Below, in pieces: positions 34,375 through 43,219 of a stretch of DNA of 64,000 nucleotides (positions within the stretch are counted from its first letter, which is position 1; each line of letters starts with the position of its first letter). This stretch comes from CAIKZZ01 sp035604595 (GTDB lineage: Bacteria; Pseudomonadota; Gammaproteobacteria; Steroidobacterales; Steroidobacteraceae). Location: positions 62,001 to 126,000 of the forward strand of contig DATNIE010000017.1 of assembly GCA_035604595.1 (NCBI GenBank), read 5' to 3'. The position numbers were made by a program, and so were the translations under genes. A model generated the notes under the pieces. It worked only from the letters and a program-made list of their open reading frames with translations, was not told where the DNA came from and did no database searches.

Positions 34375-35085
34375 TCAGCTGTTCGCCTTGGTCAGCGGCG
34401 TGACCTTGGCGTCGGCCTCACCGGCGAAATAGCGCCGCACCATCATTGCCTGCTGCAGCCGGCCCTTGCGCACGTAGCTCTGGTAGAGCAGATCCTTGAT
34501 GACCTCGACCAGCACGCCCGCGCTGGTCGCATCCAGCACCGGCATTCCCGACTGCGGCTCCGCGTCGGTGCCGAACAGGACCTTGCGGACGATGTTAAAC
34601 GTATCCTGGTCGAGCTCGGCCATCTCGCGCACTTCGTTCAGCTGGTCGAACATCCGCAGCTTGCCATTGTCGCCGAGGTCGGCGAACACCGCCTGCGCGG
34701 TGCGGCGGCACATCGAGGCGAAAGCGTTGAAACAGCCCGCAGAGAACGATCCGAGCGCCTCCTTGAACAGCGCCTCGGCGTCCTTGGGCAGGTAGGTCAG
34801 GCTGAATTTCTCCTTCGCCCGCTCAAGTTCCTGGAAGTTCGTGCCGAGCTCGACGCGGCTGCCGGTGTACGCCTTGACCGGGTACTTGAGGAACACCGGT
34901 GCGTTGCACGAGTCGCAGCGATAGACGATGCCGATGTGGCTCGGCTTGAAGGCCATCAGCTGGGAGTACTGCGGCAGCGACACTGCTGTCAGGTGTGACA
35001 GGACCTGGCAGTGCGGGCAGGTCAGCGCGAAGCTCTGCACGTGATCGTGGTGCAGGGTGCCGGCCGAATCGAGATGGATCGACAT
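34375..35085 (-). CDS. DUF4145 protein with zinc ribbon
   Basis: 236-residue predicted cytoplasmic protein. The N-terminus has two CxxC pairs (CPHC about 23-26 and CDSC about 56-59), likely a zinc ribbon. The middle, with CFNAFASMCRRTAQAVFADLG, matches the DUF4145 family, followed by AGVLVEVIKDLLYQSYV. DUF4145 proteins are poorly characterised and sometimes linked to restriction or nucleic-acid functions, but nothing here supports that. Its Shine-Dalgarno GGAG is buried in a perfect hairpin that ends one base before the ATG. It is convergent with purL. Confidence 0.72.
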   Translation of the reverse strand: MSIHLDSAGTLHHDHVQSFALTCPHCQVLSHLTAVSLPQYSQLMAFKPSHIGIVYRCDSCNAPVFLKYPVKAYTGSRVELGTNFQELERAKEKFSLTYLPKDAEALFKEALGSFSAGCFNAFASMCRRTAQAVFADLGDNGKLRMFDQLNEVREMAELDQDTFNIVRKVLFGTDAEPQSGMPVLDATSAGVLVEVIKDLLYQSYVRKGRLQQAMMVRRYFAGEADAKVTPLTKANS

Positions 35086-35086
35086 G

Positions 35087-35105
35087 CGGGCTCCGTCGGA
35101 GCCCG
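35087..35105 (-). promoter_or_regulatory. Hairpin sequestering the Shine-Dalgarno of the DUF4145 gene
   Basis: On the minus strand CGGGCTCC-GAC-GGAGCCCG forms a perfect 8-bp stem with a 3-nt loop, followed by C and then the ATG at 35085-35083. The GGAG that would be the ribosome-binding site is in the 3' arm. No other SD is visible, so translation would need the hairpin to open. Confidence 0.5.
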
Positions 35106-35248
35106 TCCGGTCATGCCGCATCGGCCGCCGCAACGGCGGGCCTCCCCGTGAGATGCGCGGGCTCGGTCAAAGCTAGTGTAGCGCAGTCGCGCCGGCCGGT
35201 CGGCACCTCTAGGCTGGCGCCGGCCGGAGCGGACATAATGCACTGGCG

Positions 35249-36769
35249 TCAGGCGCGTGCGCCAGTCGGCAGCATCGCTGCGACCGCGCCCGAGTCGATC
35301 AGCGCCGCCACCGCCCGGATGTCCCGGTCCAGCCGATGGTCGCGCGCCTGATACGGCACGGCGTCCCGCACGAGCGCGTGCAGCGACTCGAGCGCCGCGG
35401 TCGTCGTCAACGGCCGCTGGTAGTCGAGGGCGTGCGCGGCCACCAGCAGCTCGATCGCGAGGATCGAGGTCAGGTTGTCACAGATCGCGAGCAGCTTGTG
35501 GCCGGCCCACGGCGCCATGCTGACGTGGTCTTCCTGGCCGGCCGAGGTCGGGATGCTGTCGACCGAGGCCGGATGCGCGAGCGTCTTCATCTCCGAGGCG
35601 AGCGCCGCGGCGGTCACGTGCGCGAGCATGAACCCGGATTCGACACCGGGCTCGCTGGTCAGGAACATGTTGAGGTTCGGGTTGATGCGCCGATCGAGCA
35701 GATCGACGCGCCGCTCGCTCATCGAGGCGACGTCGGCGAGCGCGATCGCGAGGAAGTCGGCAACGAGGCCGATCGGTGCGGCATGGAAGTTGCCGCCGGA
35801 CAGGATGTCATCGCCGAAGATCAGCGGATTGTCGGACACGCCGTTGACCTCGGCCGCGAGCACACGGCCGGCATGCTCGACGGTGTCCCACGCGGCCCCG
35901 ACGACCTGCGGCAGACAGCGCACCGCATACGGGTCCTGGACGCGATCGCAGTCTGCGTGGCTCGCGTGGATTTTGCTGTCGCCGAGCAGCGAGCGGATCG
36001 CCGCCGCGACCTGCCGCTGCCCGGCCTGGCCGCGCGCTGCGTGGATCCGCGCATCGAAGGGCGTATGGCTGCCGGCGAGCGACTCAACGGTGAGCGCGCC
36101 GATCACCAGCGTGCTCTCGAGCAGGCGCTTGGCCCGGTTCCAGCCGTCGATCGCGAGCGCGGTCGAGACCTGCGTACCATTTAGCAGCGCGAGCCCTTCC
36201 TTGGCCTCGAGCGTGAACGGCTTGAAGCCGGCTGCCTCGCATGCCGCCGCGCCCTCGAGCGTCGTTCCGCCCCGCGTGGCCTCACCCTCGCCGATCAGGG
36301 TCAGCGACAGGTGCGCGAGCGGCGCCAGATCGCCGGACGCGCCGACCGAACCGCGCCCCGGGATGCGCGGCAGCACGTCCGACGCGAGCAGCGCGAGCAG
36401 CGCCTCCACGAGCACCGGGCGGATTCCCGAGAATCCGGCCGCGAGGTTGTTGGCCTTCAGCAGCAGGATGCGCCGCACGTGCTCGGCGGCGAGCGGTGCG
36501 CCGACGCCCGCGGCGTGGCTGCGCACCAGGTTGGCCTGCAGCTCGAGCAGCTTGCCGGGCGGTATGCGCTGGCTCGCGAACGCCCCGAAGCCGGTGGTGA
36601 TGCCGTAGCTGACCTGGCCCTTCGCGACCGCGCGCTCGACCGCGCCACGGCTCGCCTGCATGCGCGTGAGCGCCGCGGAGGTCAGCTGCCAGCGGGAGCC
36701 GGGCGCGAGGCCCGCGACGGCGCCGAGCGGCAGATCCAGGCCCGACAGCGGAGCGGGAGTGGGGGTCAT
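35249..36769 (-). CDS. hutH: Histidine ammonia-lyase HutH
   Basis: Removes ammonia from histidine to give urocanate. The 506-residue product has the MIO-forming triad A144-S145-G146 in GSVGASGDLAPLAH, catalytic Tyr in VSYGITTGFG, and the substrate-selecting S84-H85 pair (LVRSHAAGVG), which favours histidine over tyrosine or phenylalanine. The start overlaps the ettA stop by 4 nt (ATGA), so the two are likely co-transcribed. No hutU, hutI, hutG or hutC is nearby, unlike standard hut operons. Confidence 0.92.
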   Translation of the reverse strand: MTPTPAPLSGLDLPLGAVAGLAPGSRWQLTSAALTRMQASRGAVERAVAKGQVSYGITTGFGAFASQRIPPGKLLELQANLVRSHAAGVGAPLAAEHVRRILLLKANNLAAGFSGIRPVLVEALLALLASDVLPRIPGRGSVGASGDLAPLAHLSLTLIGEGEATRGGTTLEGAAACEAAGFKPFTLEAKEGLALLNGTQVSTALAIDGWNRAKRLLESTLVIGALTVESLAGSHTPFDARIHAARGQAGQRQVAAAIRSLLGDSKIHASHADCDRVQDPYAVRCLPQVVGAAWDTVEHAGRVLAAEVNGVSDNPLIFGDDILSGGNFHAAPIGLVADFLAIALADVASMSERRVDLLDRRINPNLNMFLTSEPGVESGFMLAHVTAAALASEMKTLAHPASVDSIPTSAGQEDHVSMAPWAGHKLLAICDNLTSILAIELLVAAHALDYQRPLTTTAALESLHALVRDAVPYQARDHRLDRDIRAVAALIDSGAVAAMLPTGARA

Positions 36770-38433
36770 GCGGTCAGCCTCTTGTAGCGGATCCGGTGCG
36801 GCTGGTCGGCGTCCTCGCCCTTGCGGCGCTTGAGGTCCGCCACGTAGTCCTGATAGTTGCCCTCGAACCAGACCACCTCGCTGTTGCCCTCGAAGGCGAG
36901 GATGTGGGTCGCGGTCCGGTCGAGGAACCAGCGGTCGTGGGAGATCACGACCGCGCAGCCGGGGAAGGCGAGCAGCGCCTCCTCGAGCGCGCGCAGCGTC
37001 TCGACGTCGAGATCGTTGGTCGGCTCGTCGAGCAGCAGCACGTTGGCGCCGGCCTTCAGGACCTTGGCGAGGTGCACGCGGTTGCGCTCGCCGCCCGACA
37101 GCTGGCCGATCAGCTGCTGCTGCTGCGTGCCCTTGAAATTGAAGCGGCCGACGTAGGAGCGCGATGGCGTTTCGTAACTGCCGACCTTGATGATGTCGAG
37201 GCCGCCGGAGATCTCCGCCCACACGCTCTTGGAGTCGTCGAGCGTCTGGCGCGACTGGTCGACGAAGGCGAGCTGCACGGTCGGGCCGATGCGGATCTCG
37301 CCGCCGTCGGGCGTCTCGACGCCGGTCAGCATCCGGAACAGCGTCGTCTTGCCCGCGCCGTTGGGGCCGATGATCCCGACGATGCCGCCGCGCGGCAGGC
37401 TGAACGACAACCCGTCGATCAGCAGCCGGTCGCCAAAGCCCTTGCTGAGCTTCTTGACCTCGATCACGAGCTCGCCGAGGCGCTCACCCGGCGGGATGTA
37501 GATCTCGTTGGTCTCGTTGCGCGTCTGAAACTCCTGCGACTGCAGCTCCTCGAAGCGCGCGAGGCGCGCCTTGCTCTTGGCCTGGCGGGCCTTCGGGTTC
37601 TGTCGGACCCACGCCAGCTCCTGCTGCAGCATTTTGCGCAGGCCCTCCTGCTGGCGCTCCTCGATCCCGAGCCGCGCCTCTTTCTGCTCGAGCCAGGAGG
37701 AGTAGTTGCCCTGCCACGGGATGCCGTGACCGCGGTCGAGCTCGAGGATCCAGCCGGCGACGTTGTCGAGGAAGTAGCGGTCGTGGGTGACGGCGATCAC
37801 CGTGCTCGGATATTCCTCGAGGAAATGCTCGAGCCAGGCCACCGACTCTGCGTCGAGATGGTTGGTCGGCTCATCGAGCAGCAGCATGTCGGGTTTGGAC
37901 AGCAGCAGCCTGCACAGTGCCACGCGACGCTTCTCGCCGCCCGACAGGTTCTTGATCAGCGCGTCCCAGTCCGGGAGGCGCAGCGCGTCGGCCGCCACGT
38001 CGAGCGTGCGCTGGAGGTTGTGACCGTCGACGGTGGTCAGCAGCGCCTCGAGTTCCGCCTGCTCGGCGGCCAGCTTGTCGAAGTCGGCGCCTTCCTCTGA
38101 GTAGCCAGCGTACACCGCCTCGAGTCGGCTCAATGCCTCCGTGATCGGGCGGACGCCATCCTCGACCGTCTCGCGCACGCTGCGCTCCGGGTCGAGGGCG
38201 GGTTCCTGCTGCAGAAAGCCGATCTTGATCCCCGGCTGCGGCCGAGCCTCGCCGTCGATCTCGGTGTCGATGCCGGCCATGATGCGCAGCAACGAGCTCT
38301 TGCCTGCGCCGTTGAGTCCGAGGACCCCGATCTTGGCGCCGGGGAAGAACGACAGCGAGATGTCGCGGAGGATCGTCCGCTTCGGGGGTACCACCTTCGA
38401 TACCCGGTTCATCGTGTAGATAAACTGCGCCAT
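36766..38433 (-). CDS. ettA: ABC-F translation factor EttA
   Basis: Energy-dependent translational throttle protein, an ABC-F ATPase that binds the ribosomal E site and gates elongation by ATP/ADP ratio. The 555-residue length is that of EttA. It carries two ABC domains with Walker A GLNGAGKSS and GPNGAGKTT, signatures LSGGEKRR and LSGGERNR, and Walker B LLLDEPTNHLD and LLLDEPTNDLD. The linker between them and the arm motif fit EttA rather than Uup or YheS. It has no membrane domain. hutH overlaps its 3' end. Confidence 0.95.
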   Translation of the reverse strand: MAQFIYTMNRVSKVVPPKRTILRDISLSFFPGAKIGVLGLNGAGKSSLLRIMAGIDTEIDGEARPQPGIKIGFLQQEPALDPERSVRETVEDGVRPITEALSRLEAVYAGYSEEGADFDKLAAEQAELEALLTTVDGHNLQRTLDVAADALRLPDWDALIKNLSGGEKRRVALCRLLLSKPDMLLLDEPTNHLDAESVAWLEHFLEEYPSTVIAVTHDRYFLDNVAGWILELDRGHGIPWQGNYSSWLEQKEARLGIEERQQEGLRKMLQQELAWVRQNPKARQAKSKARLARFEELQSQEFQTRNETNEIYIPPGERLGELVIEVKKLSKGFGDRLLIDGLSFSLPRGGIVGIIGPNGAGKTTLFRMLTGVETPDGGEIRIGPTVQLAFVDQSRQTLDDSKSVWAEISGGLDIIKVGSYETPSRSYVGRFNFKGTQQQQLIGQLSGGERNRVHLAKVLKAGANVLLLDEPTNDLDVETLRALEEALLAFPGCAVVISHDRWFLDRTATHILAFEGNSEVVWFEGNYQDYVADLKRRKGEDADQPHRIRYKRLTA

Positions 38434-38564
38434 GATCGGATTATCCGGGCATCCCGCCGCGGTGAGGGGCCGCGATTATCGGGTAGCGGGCGGCAGGCCG
38501 CCAGCGGCGCTGTGGCCGGCGCGGCCGACCTGACCGCTGCGCCCTTTGCTGCTAGGCTGGCAGC

Positions 38565-39527
38565 ATGCGTCGCCATCGACCGAATACCTGTCTCGTGGCC
38601 GGCGAAAAGATCGCCCGCTATGGCTTCGGCGAAGGCCACCCGTTCGGTACCGACCGCCATGACGTGTTCATCCGCGAGCTCAAGTCCGAGGAGCTCGACA
38701 GCGAAGTCGAGCTGCTCGAGCCCCGCGCCGCGACCCGCCCCGAGCTCGAGACCTTCCATCAGCCGGCCTACGTCGAGCTTGTTGCCGACCGGTCCCGCAC
38801 CGGCGAGGGATTCCTGGACGCCGGTGACACGCCGGCGTTCCGCGGCGTCTTCGAGGCCGCGAGCAACGTAGTCGGCGCGGCGCTCGTTGCGACCGAGGCG
38901 ATCATGACGGGCCGGGTGCGGCGCGGGTTCGTGCCGATCGCGGGGCTCCACCATGCCTCGCGGGCGCACGCGGCGGGCTTTTGCGTGTTCAACGACTGCG
39001 GCGTCGTGGCCGAGCAGCTCCGCTGCCGCTGGGGCCTGAAGCGTATCGCCTACGTCGACATCGACGCGCACCACGGCGACGGCATGTTCTACGCCTTCGA
39101 AGACGACCCCGAGCTCGCCTTCGCCGACATCCACGAGGATGGCCGCTACCTGTATCCAGGGACCGGGGCGGCGGAGGAGACCGGACGAGGCCCGGCACAC
39201 GGCACCAAGCTCAACATCCCGATGCCACCAGGCGCCGGGGATGACGCGTTCTGGCCGGCCTGGCAGCGGGTCGAGGCCTACCTCGAAGCGCGCCGCCCGG
39301 AGTTCATCGTGTTCCAGTGCGGCGCCGACAGTCTGCAGGGCGACCCGATCACCCACTTGCGGTACACCGAGGACGCACACGCGCATGCCGCGGCCCGGCT
39401 TGCCGGGCTCGCCGACCGGATGTGCGACGGGCGGCTGCTCGGGCTCGGCGGCGGGGGCTACAACCGGCGCAATCTCGCGCGGGCCTGGTCGCGCGTGGTG
39501 CGCAGCTTCGTCGAGCACGAGTCCTGA
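38565..39527 (+). CDS. Histone-deacetylase-fold (AcuC/acetylpolyamine) amidohydrolase
   Basis: 320-residue zinc hydrolase of the class II HDAC superfamily. The catalytic dyad H129-H130 is in LHHASRAHAAGFC, zinc ligands D167 and H169 are in DIDAHHGDG, the third ligand D255 is in GADSLQGDP, and the C-terminal GLGGGGYN is the transition-state tyrosine motif. Bacterial relatives include AcuC (protein lysine deacetylase) and acetylpolyamine amidohydrolases; no acuA or acs is adjacent to decide. The gene is alone between divergent ettA and glyA. Confidence 0.85.
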   Translation: MRRHRPNTCLVAGEKIARYGFGEGHPFGTDRHDVFIRELKSEELDSEVELLEPRAATRPELETFHQPAYVELVADRSRTGEGFLDAGDTPAFRGVFEAASNVVGAALVATEAIMTGRVRRGFVPIAGLHHASRAHAAGFCVFNDCGVVAEQLRCRWGLKRIAYVDIDAHHGDGMFYAFEDDPELAFADIHEDGRYLYPGTGAAEETGRGPAHGTKLNIPMPPGAGDDAFWPAWQRVEAYLEARRPEFIVFQCGADSLQGDPITHLRYTEDAHAHAAARLAGLADRMCDGRLLGLGGGGYNRRNLARAWSRVVRSFVEHES

Positions 39528-39563
39528 GCGCCGCGCTCCGCGACCCGCGGCAGCGGTTTCCGC

Positions 39564-39569
39564 TAGAAT
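39564..39569 (+). promoter_or_regulatory. Possible -10 element for glyA
   Basis: TAGAAT followed by TAACC, 53 nt before the glyA start. No convincing -35 is seen 16-18 nt upstream. No riboswitch-like structure was recognised in the leader. Confidence 0.3.
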
Positions 39570-39621
39570 TAACCGATTCCCTGAACCTTCATTGTCCGCC
39601 ACCGTGGGGCTTGCCTAACGC

Positions 39622-40929
39622 ATGTTCGACCCGAGTATGAGCATTGCCGGCTTCGATCCGGAACTCGCCGCGGCACTCGGCTCCGAACGCCGCCGGCAGG
39701 AAGACCACATCGAGCTGATCGCCTCGGAGAACTACGCAAGCCCGCGGGTGCTCGAGGCGCAAGGGTCGGTACTGACCAACAAGTACGCGGAAGGATACCC
39801 GGGCAAGCGCTACTACGGCGGCTGCGAGTACGTCGACATCGCCGAGCAGCTGGCGATCGATCGCGTCAAGCAGCTGTTCGGCGCCAGCTACGCGAACGTC
39901 CAGCCGCACTCCGGCTCGCAGGCGAACGCCGCGGTCTACTTCGCTCTGTTGAACGCCGGCGACACGCTGCTCGGCATGAGTCTCGATCACGGCGGCCATC
40001 TGACGCACGGCGCCAAGGTCAGCCTGTCCGGCAAGGCGTTCCACGCCGTGCAGTACGGCATCCGTCCCGACACCGGCGAGATCGACTACGAGCAGGTCGA
40101 GCGGCTCGCCAGGCAGCACAAGCCGCGGCTGATCATCGCCGGCTTCTCGGCCTACTCGCGGGTGATCGACTGGGCGCGGTTCAGACGGATCGCGGATGCG
40201 GTTGGCGCCTACTTCGTGGTCGACATGGCGCACGTCGCGGGACTGTGCGCCGTCGACGTCTACCCGAACCCCGTGCCACACGCGCACGTCGTGACCTCCA
40301 CGACGCACAAGACGCTGCGCGGTCCGCGCGGCGGGGTGATCCTGTCGAATGCCGGCGAGGAGATCACCAAGAAGCTGTCGTCGATGGTATTTCCAGGCAT
40401 GCAGGGCGGGCCGCTGATGCACGTGATCGCTGCCAAGGCGGTCGCGTTCCTCGAGGCGCTGCAGCCGGAGTTCGCCGCCTACCAGCGCCAGGTCGTGACC
40501 AATTCCCGTGCGATGGCGGCGACGCTGATCAAGCGCAACTACCGGATCGTCTCGGGCGGCACCGACAACCACCTGTTCCTGCTCGACCTGATCGCCCGCA
40601 ACGTGACCGGCAAGGACGCAGACGCGGCGCTCGGCGCCGCGCACATCACGGTCAACAAGAACGCCGTACCGAACGATCCGCGCCCGCCGATGATCACGAG
40701 CGGCCTTCGAATCGGCACGCCCGCGGTCACGACCCGCGGCCTGAAAGTGCCGGACGTCGAGCTGCTCGCGAACCTCATCGCCGACGTGCTCGACAACCTG
40801 GCCTCGCGCTCCCACCTCGGCAGCGCCGACGGCAAGGGCGGGGTCAAGGCGGAGGAGGTGGTGGTGGCGCGCGTGCGCGGCGAGGTTGAAGCTATTTGTC
40901 GGCGCTTCCCCGTGTACGGCGGGGCCTGA
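39622..40929 (+). CDS. glyA: Serine hydroxymethyltransferase
   Basis: PLP enzyme interconverting serine and glycine with tetrahydrofolate, the main one-carbon source. The 435-residue product has PLP lysine K230 in STTHKTLRGPRGG, the N-terminal HIELIASENYAS, and QPHSGSQAN. ATG 39622 gives five residues before a second Met; either is possible. glyA-nrdR-ribD is a common order in this group; nrdR starts 21 nt after. Confidence 0.96.
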   Translation: MFDPSMSIAGFDPELAAALGSERRRQEDHIELIASENYASPRVLEAQGSVLTNKYAEGYPGKRYYGGCEYVDIAEQLAIDRVKQLFGASYANVQPHSGSQANAAVYFALLNAGDTLLGMSLDHGGHLTHGAKVSLSGKAFHAVQYGIRPDTGEIDYEQVERLARQHKPRLIIAGFSAYSRVIDWARFRRIADAVGAYFVVDMAHVAGLCAVDVYPNPVPHAHVVTSTTHKTLRGPRGGVILSNAGEEITKKLSSMVFPGMQGGPLMHVIAAKAVAFLEALQPEFAAYQRQVVTNSRAMAATLIKRNYRIVSGGTDNHLFLLDLIARNVTGKDADAALGAAHITVNKNAVPNDPRPPMITSGLRIGTPAVTTRGLKVPDVELLANLIADVLDNLASRSHLGSADGKGGVKAEEVVVARVRGEVEAICRRFPVYGGA

Positions 40930-40950
40930 CGGCGCGCGGGGACCGTCGGC

Positions 40951-41490
40951 GTGTACTGCCCGTTCTGCGGCCACGTCGAAACGAAGGTGACGGATTCGCG
41001 CCTCGCGACCGAGGGCCGGCAAATCCGCCGGCGACGCGAATGCCTCGCGTGCGGGGAACGCTTCACGACCTTCGAGGCGGCCGAGCTCGTGATGCCGCAG
41101 ATCGTCAAGAGCGACCGGACCCGCGAGCCGTTCGATGAGGCCAAGCTGCGCGCGGGCATGCGCAAGGCGCTCGAGAAGCGGCCGGTCGGCAACGAGGCGA
41201 TCGAGGCGGCGGTCGCCCGGATCTGCCACAAGCTGCGCAGCCTCGGTGAGCGCGAGGTGCCGGCGCGCCAGGTGGGCGAGCTGGTGATGGAGGAGCTCAG
41301 GCACCTCGACGAGGTCGCCTATGTGCGGTTTGCCTCCGTGTATCGCAGCTTTCAGGACGTCGAGGCCTTCCGCGACGAGATCGAGCACCTGCGGCGCCGG
41401 CGCCGGCGCGACGAGACCAGCGGCCAGCTGTCATTTCTCGAAGGTACGGGCGGCGGCGAGGACAAGGCCGGCCGCAAGGGTGGGCGATGA
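40951..41490 (+). CDS. nrdR: Ribonucleotide reductase regulator NrdR
   Basis: Zinc-ribbon/ATP-cone repressor of ribonucleotide reductase genes, binding NrdR boxes. The 179-residue product has the zinc ribbon CPFC...CLAC (residues 3-34) and an ATP-cone domain from about residue 50 (VKSDRTREPFDEAKLRAGMRKA in outline). The C-terminal 25 residues are rich in Arg and Gly and exceed the usual 150-160 length. The GTG start at 40951 gives the invariant start (M)YCPFCG. ribD overlaps by 4 nt. Confidence 0.95.
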   Translation: MYCPFCGHVETKVTDSRLATEGRQIRRRRECLACGERFTTFEAAELVMPQIVKSDRTREPFDEAKLRAGMRKALEKRPVGNEAIEAAVARICHKLRSLGEREVPARQVGELVMEELRHLDEVAYVRFASVYRSFQDVEAFRDEIEHLRRRRRRDETSGQLSFLEGTGGGEDKAGRKGGR

Positions 41491-42602
41491 GCGGGTTCAG
41501 CGCCACCGATCATCGGCACATGGGCCGGGCGCTGGTGCTCGCGGCCGAGGGTCTTTATTCGGCTGACCCAAATCCGCGCGTCGGCTGCGTGCTGGTGCGC
41601 GACGGAGCGGTCATCGGCGAGGGTTTCCACGCGCGCGCCGGCGAGCCGCATGCCGAAGCGAACGCCCTCGCCGCGGCGGGGACGCGGGCGCGGGGCGCAA
41701 CCGCCTACGTGACGCTCGAGCCCTGCAGCCACCACGGGCGCACACCGCCCTGTGCCGATGCGCTGATCGCCGCCGGCATCGCGCGCGTCATCTACGCGAG
41801 CGAGGATCCCAATCCCAAGGTCGGAGGCGGCGGGGCGGCACGCCTGCGGGCTGCGGGCATCGACGCCATCGGCGGCTGCCTCGAGCGCGCCGCGATCGCC
41901 CTCAATCCGGGATTCTTCTCGCGCATGCGGCGGGGAAGGCCATTCGTGCGCGTCAAGCTCGGGGCGAGTCTCGACGGCCGCACCGCACTCGCCAATGGCA
42001 CCAGTCGGTGGCTGACCGGCGAGCCTGCGCGCGCCGACGTGCAGCGCCTGCGGGCCCGCTCGAGCGCGGTCCTGACCGGCGGCGCGACCGCGCGGCGCGA
42101 CGATCCGCGCCTCACGGTGCGCGACGCTGCGATCGAGCTGCGCGGACGCGTGCCGCTCAGGGTGGTGCTCGATCCGAGCCTCGCGCTGCCGCCCACCGCG
42201 CGGATGTTCGGCGAGGCGGGGCCGGTACTGGTGATCACAGCGAGCGCCGATGCCGCGAGGCGCGCGGCGCTCATCGCGCGCGGCGCCGAGGTGCTGTGTC
42301 TGCCCGGCGCGGGCGCCCGCGACCTCAGCGCCGTACTCGCGGAGCTGGCGCGCCGCGAGGTCAGCGAGCTGCTGGTCGAGGCGGGTGGCCGGCTCGCCGG
42401 AGCCTTCATCGAGGCGCGGCTCGTCGATGAGTTCGTGCTGTACCTTGCACCGCACATGCTCGGCCACGACGCCGTCCCGCTCGCGATGCTGCCGATGCTC
42501 GATGATCTTGGCGATCGCTGGCAGTTTCGCTACACGGATGTCCGCCACGTTGGCGAGGACCTGCGCCTGACGGTCGTGCCGCGCGGTTCGGAGGTCGGCT
42601 GA
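41487..42602 (+). CDS. ribD: Riboflavin deaminase/reductase RibD
   Basis: Bifunctional enzyme for the second and third steps of riboflavin synthesis. The 371-residue product has an N-terminal cytidine-deaminase-like domain with zinc ligands H55 (HAEAN), C80 and C89 (PCSHHGRTPPC) and a C-terminal reductase domain (RVKLGASLDGRTAL, LLVEAGG). It overlaps nrdR by 4 nt, and ribE starts at its last base (TGATG). Confidence 0.95.
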   Translation: MSGFSATDHRHMGRALVLAAEGLYSADPNPRVGCVLVRDGAVIGEGFHARAGEPHAEANALAAAGTRARGATAYVTLEPCSHHGRTPPCADALIAAGIARVIYASEDPNPKVGGGGAARLRAAGIDAIGGCLERAAIALNPGFFSRMRRGRPFVRVKLGASLDGRTALANGTSRWLTGEPARADVQRLRARSSAVLTGGATARRDDPRLTVRDAAIELRGRVPLRVVLDPSLALPPTARMFGEAGPVLVITASADAARRAALIARGAEVLCLPGAGARDLSAVLAELARREVSELLVEAGGRLAGAFIEARLVDEFVLYLAPHMLGHDAVPLAMLPMLDDLGDRWQFRYTDVRHVGEDLRLTVVPRGSEVG

Positions 42603-43219
42603 TGTTCACCGGAATCGTCGAGGCGATCGGTACGATCGTCGTAGTCACGCCGAGGGGTGGCGACGTCGAGCTCGTGATCGACGGCGGGGGATTGAGTCTC
42701 GCCGACGCCTGCATCGGCGACAGCATCGCAGTCGCGGGCGTGTGCCTCACGGCGACGCGCCTCGACGGATCGCGTTTTGCGACCGACGTCTCCAGCGAGA
42801 CGCTCGCACGGACCACCCTCGGCCGGCTCAGCTCCGGCAGCCGCGTCAACCTCGAAAGGGCGCTGCGGGCCGGCGCGGCGCTCGGCGGCCACTACGTCAC
42901 CGGCCACATCGACGGCATCGCTCGCATCGCCGAGCGCCATCACGACGCCCGCTCGATCCGAATCGTGCTCGAAACGCCTGCCCACCTCGCGCGCTTCATC
43001 GCGCCCAAGGGATCGGTAACGCTCGAGGGCGTCAGCCTTACTGTGAACGAGGTCGACGGCAACCGCTTCGGGGTCAACCTGATTCCGCATACCTGCGCCG
43101 TGACGACGCTCGGTGCGGTTGCCGCCGGGGCCGCGCTGAACCTCGAGATCGACATCATCGCTCGCTACGTTGAACGGCTGCTCACCGCGTCCCAGCAGGA
43201 TTCGCGAGCCGGGAAGTAG
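42602..43219 (+). CDS. ribE: Riboflavin synthase alpha subunit
   Basis: Dismutates two lumazines to riboflavin plus the pyrimidine precursor. The 205 residues form two tandem lumazine-binding repeats, each beginning with the family pattern: MFTGIVEAIGTI at the start and ALGGHYVTGHID in the second half. It shares one base with ribD. In related genomes ribBA-ribH-nusB-thiL normally follow directly; here they resume 6.2 kb further on. The symbol ribC is also used. Confidence 0.95.
   Translation: MFTGIVEAIGTIVVVTPRGGDVELVIDGGGLSLADACIGDSIAVAGVCLTATRLDGSRFATDVSSETLARTTLGRLSSGSRVNLERALRAGAALGGHYVTGHIDGIARIAERHHDARSIRIVLETPAHLARFIAPKGSVTLEGVSLTVNEVDGNRFGVNLIPHTCAVTTLGAVAAGAALNLEIDIIARYVERLLTASQQDSRAGK

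Noticed and set aside
36000..36769. HutH as a tyrosine or phenylalanine ammonia-lyase
   Set aside because: The selectivity pair is Ser-His (S84-H85), as in histidine ammonia-lyases, not His-Leu or Phe-Leu.
39528..39621. Glycine or other riboswitch before glyA
   Set aside because: The leader is under 100 nt and I recognise no aptamer core.
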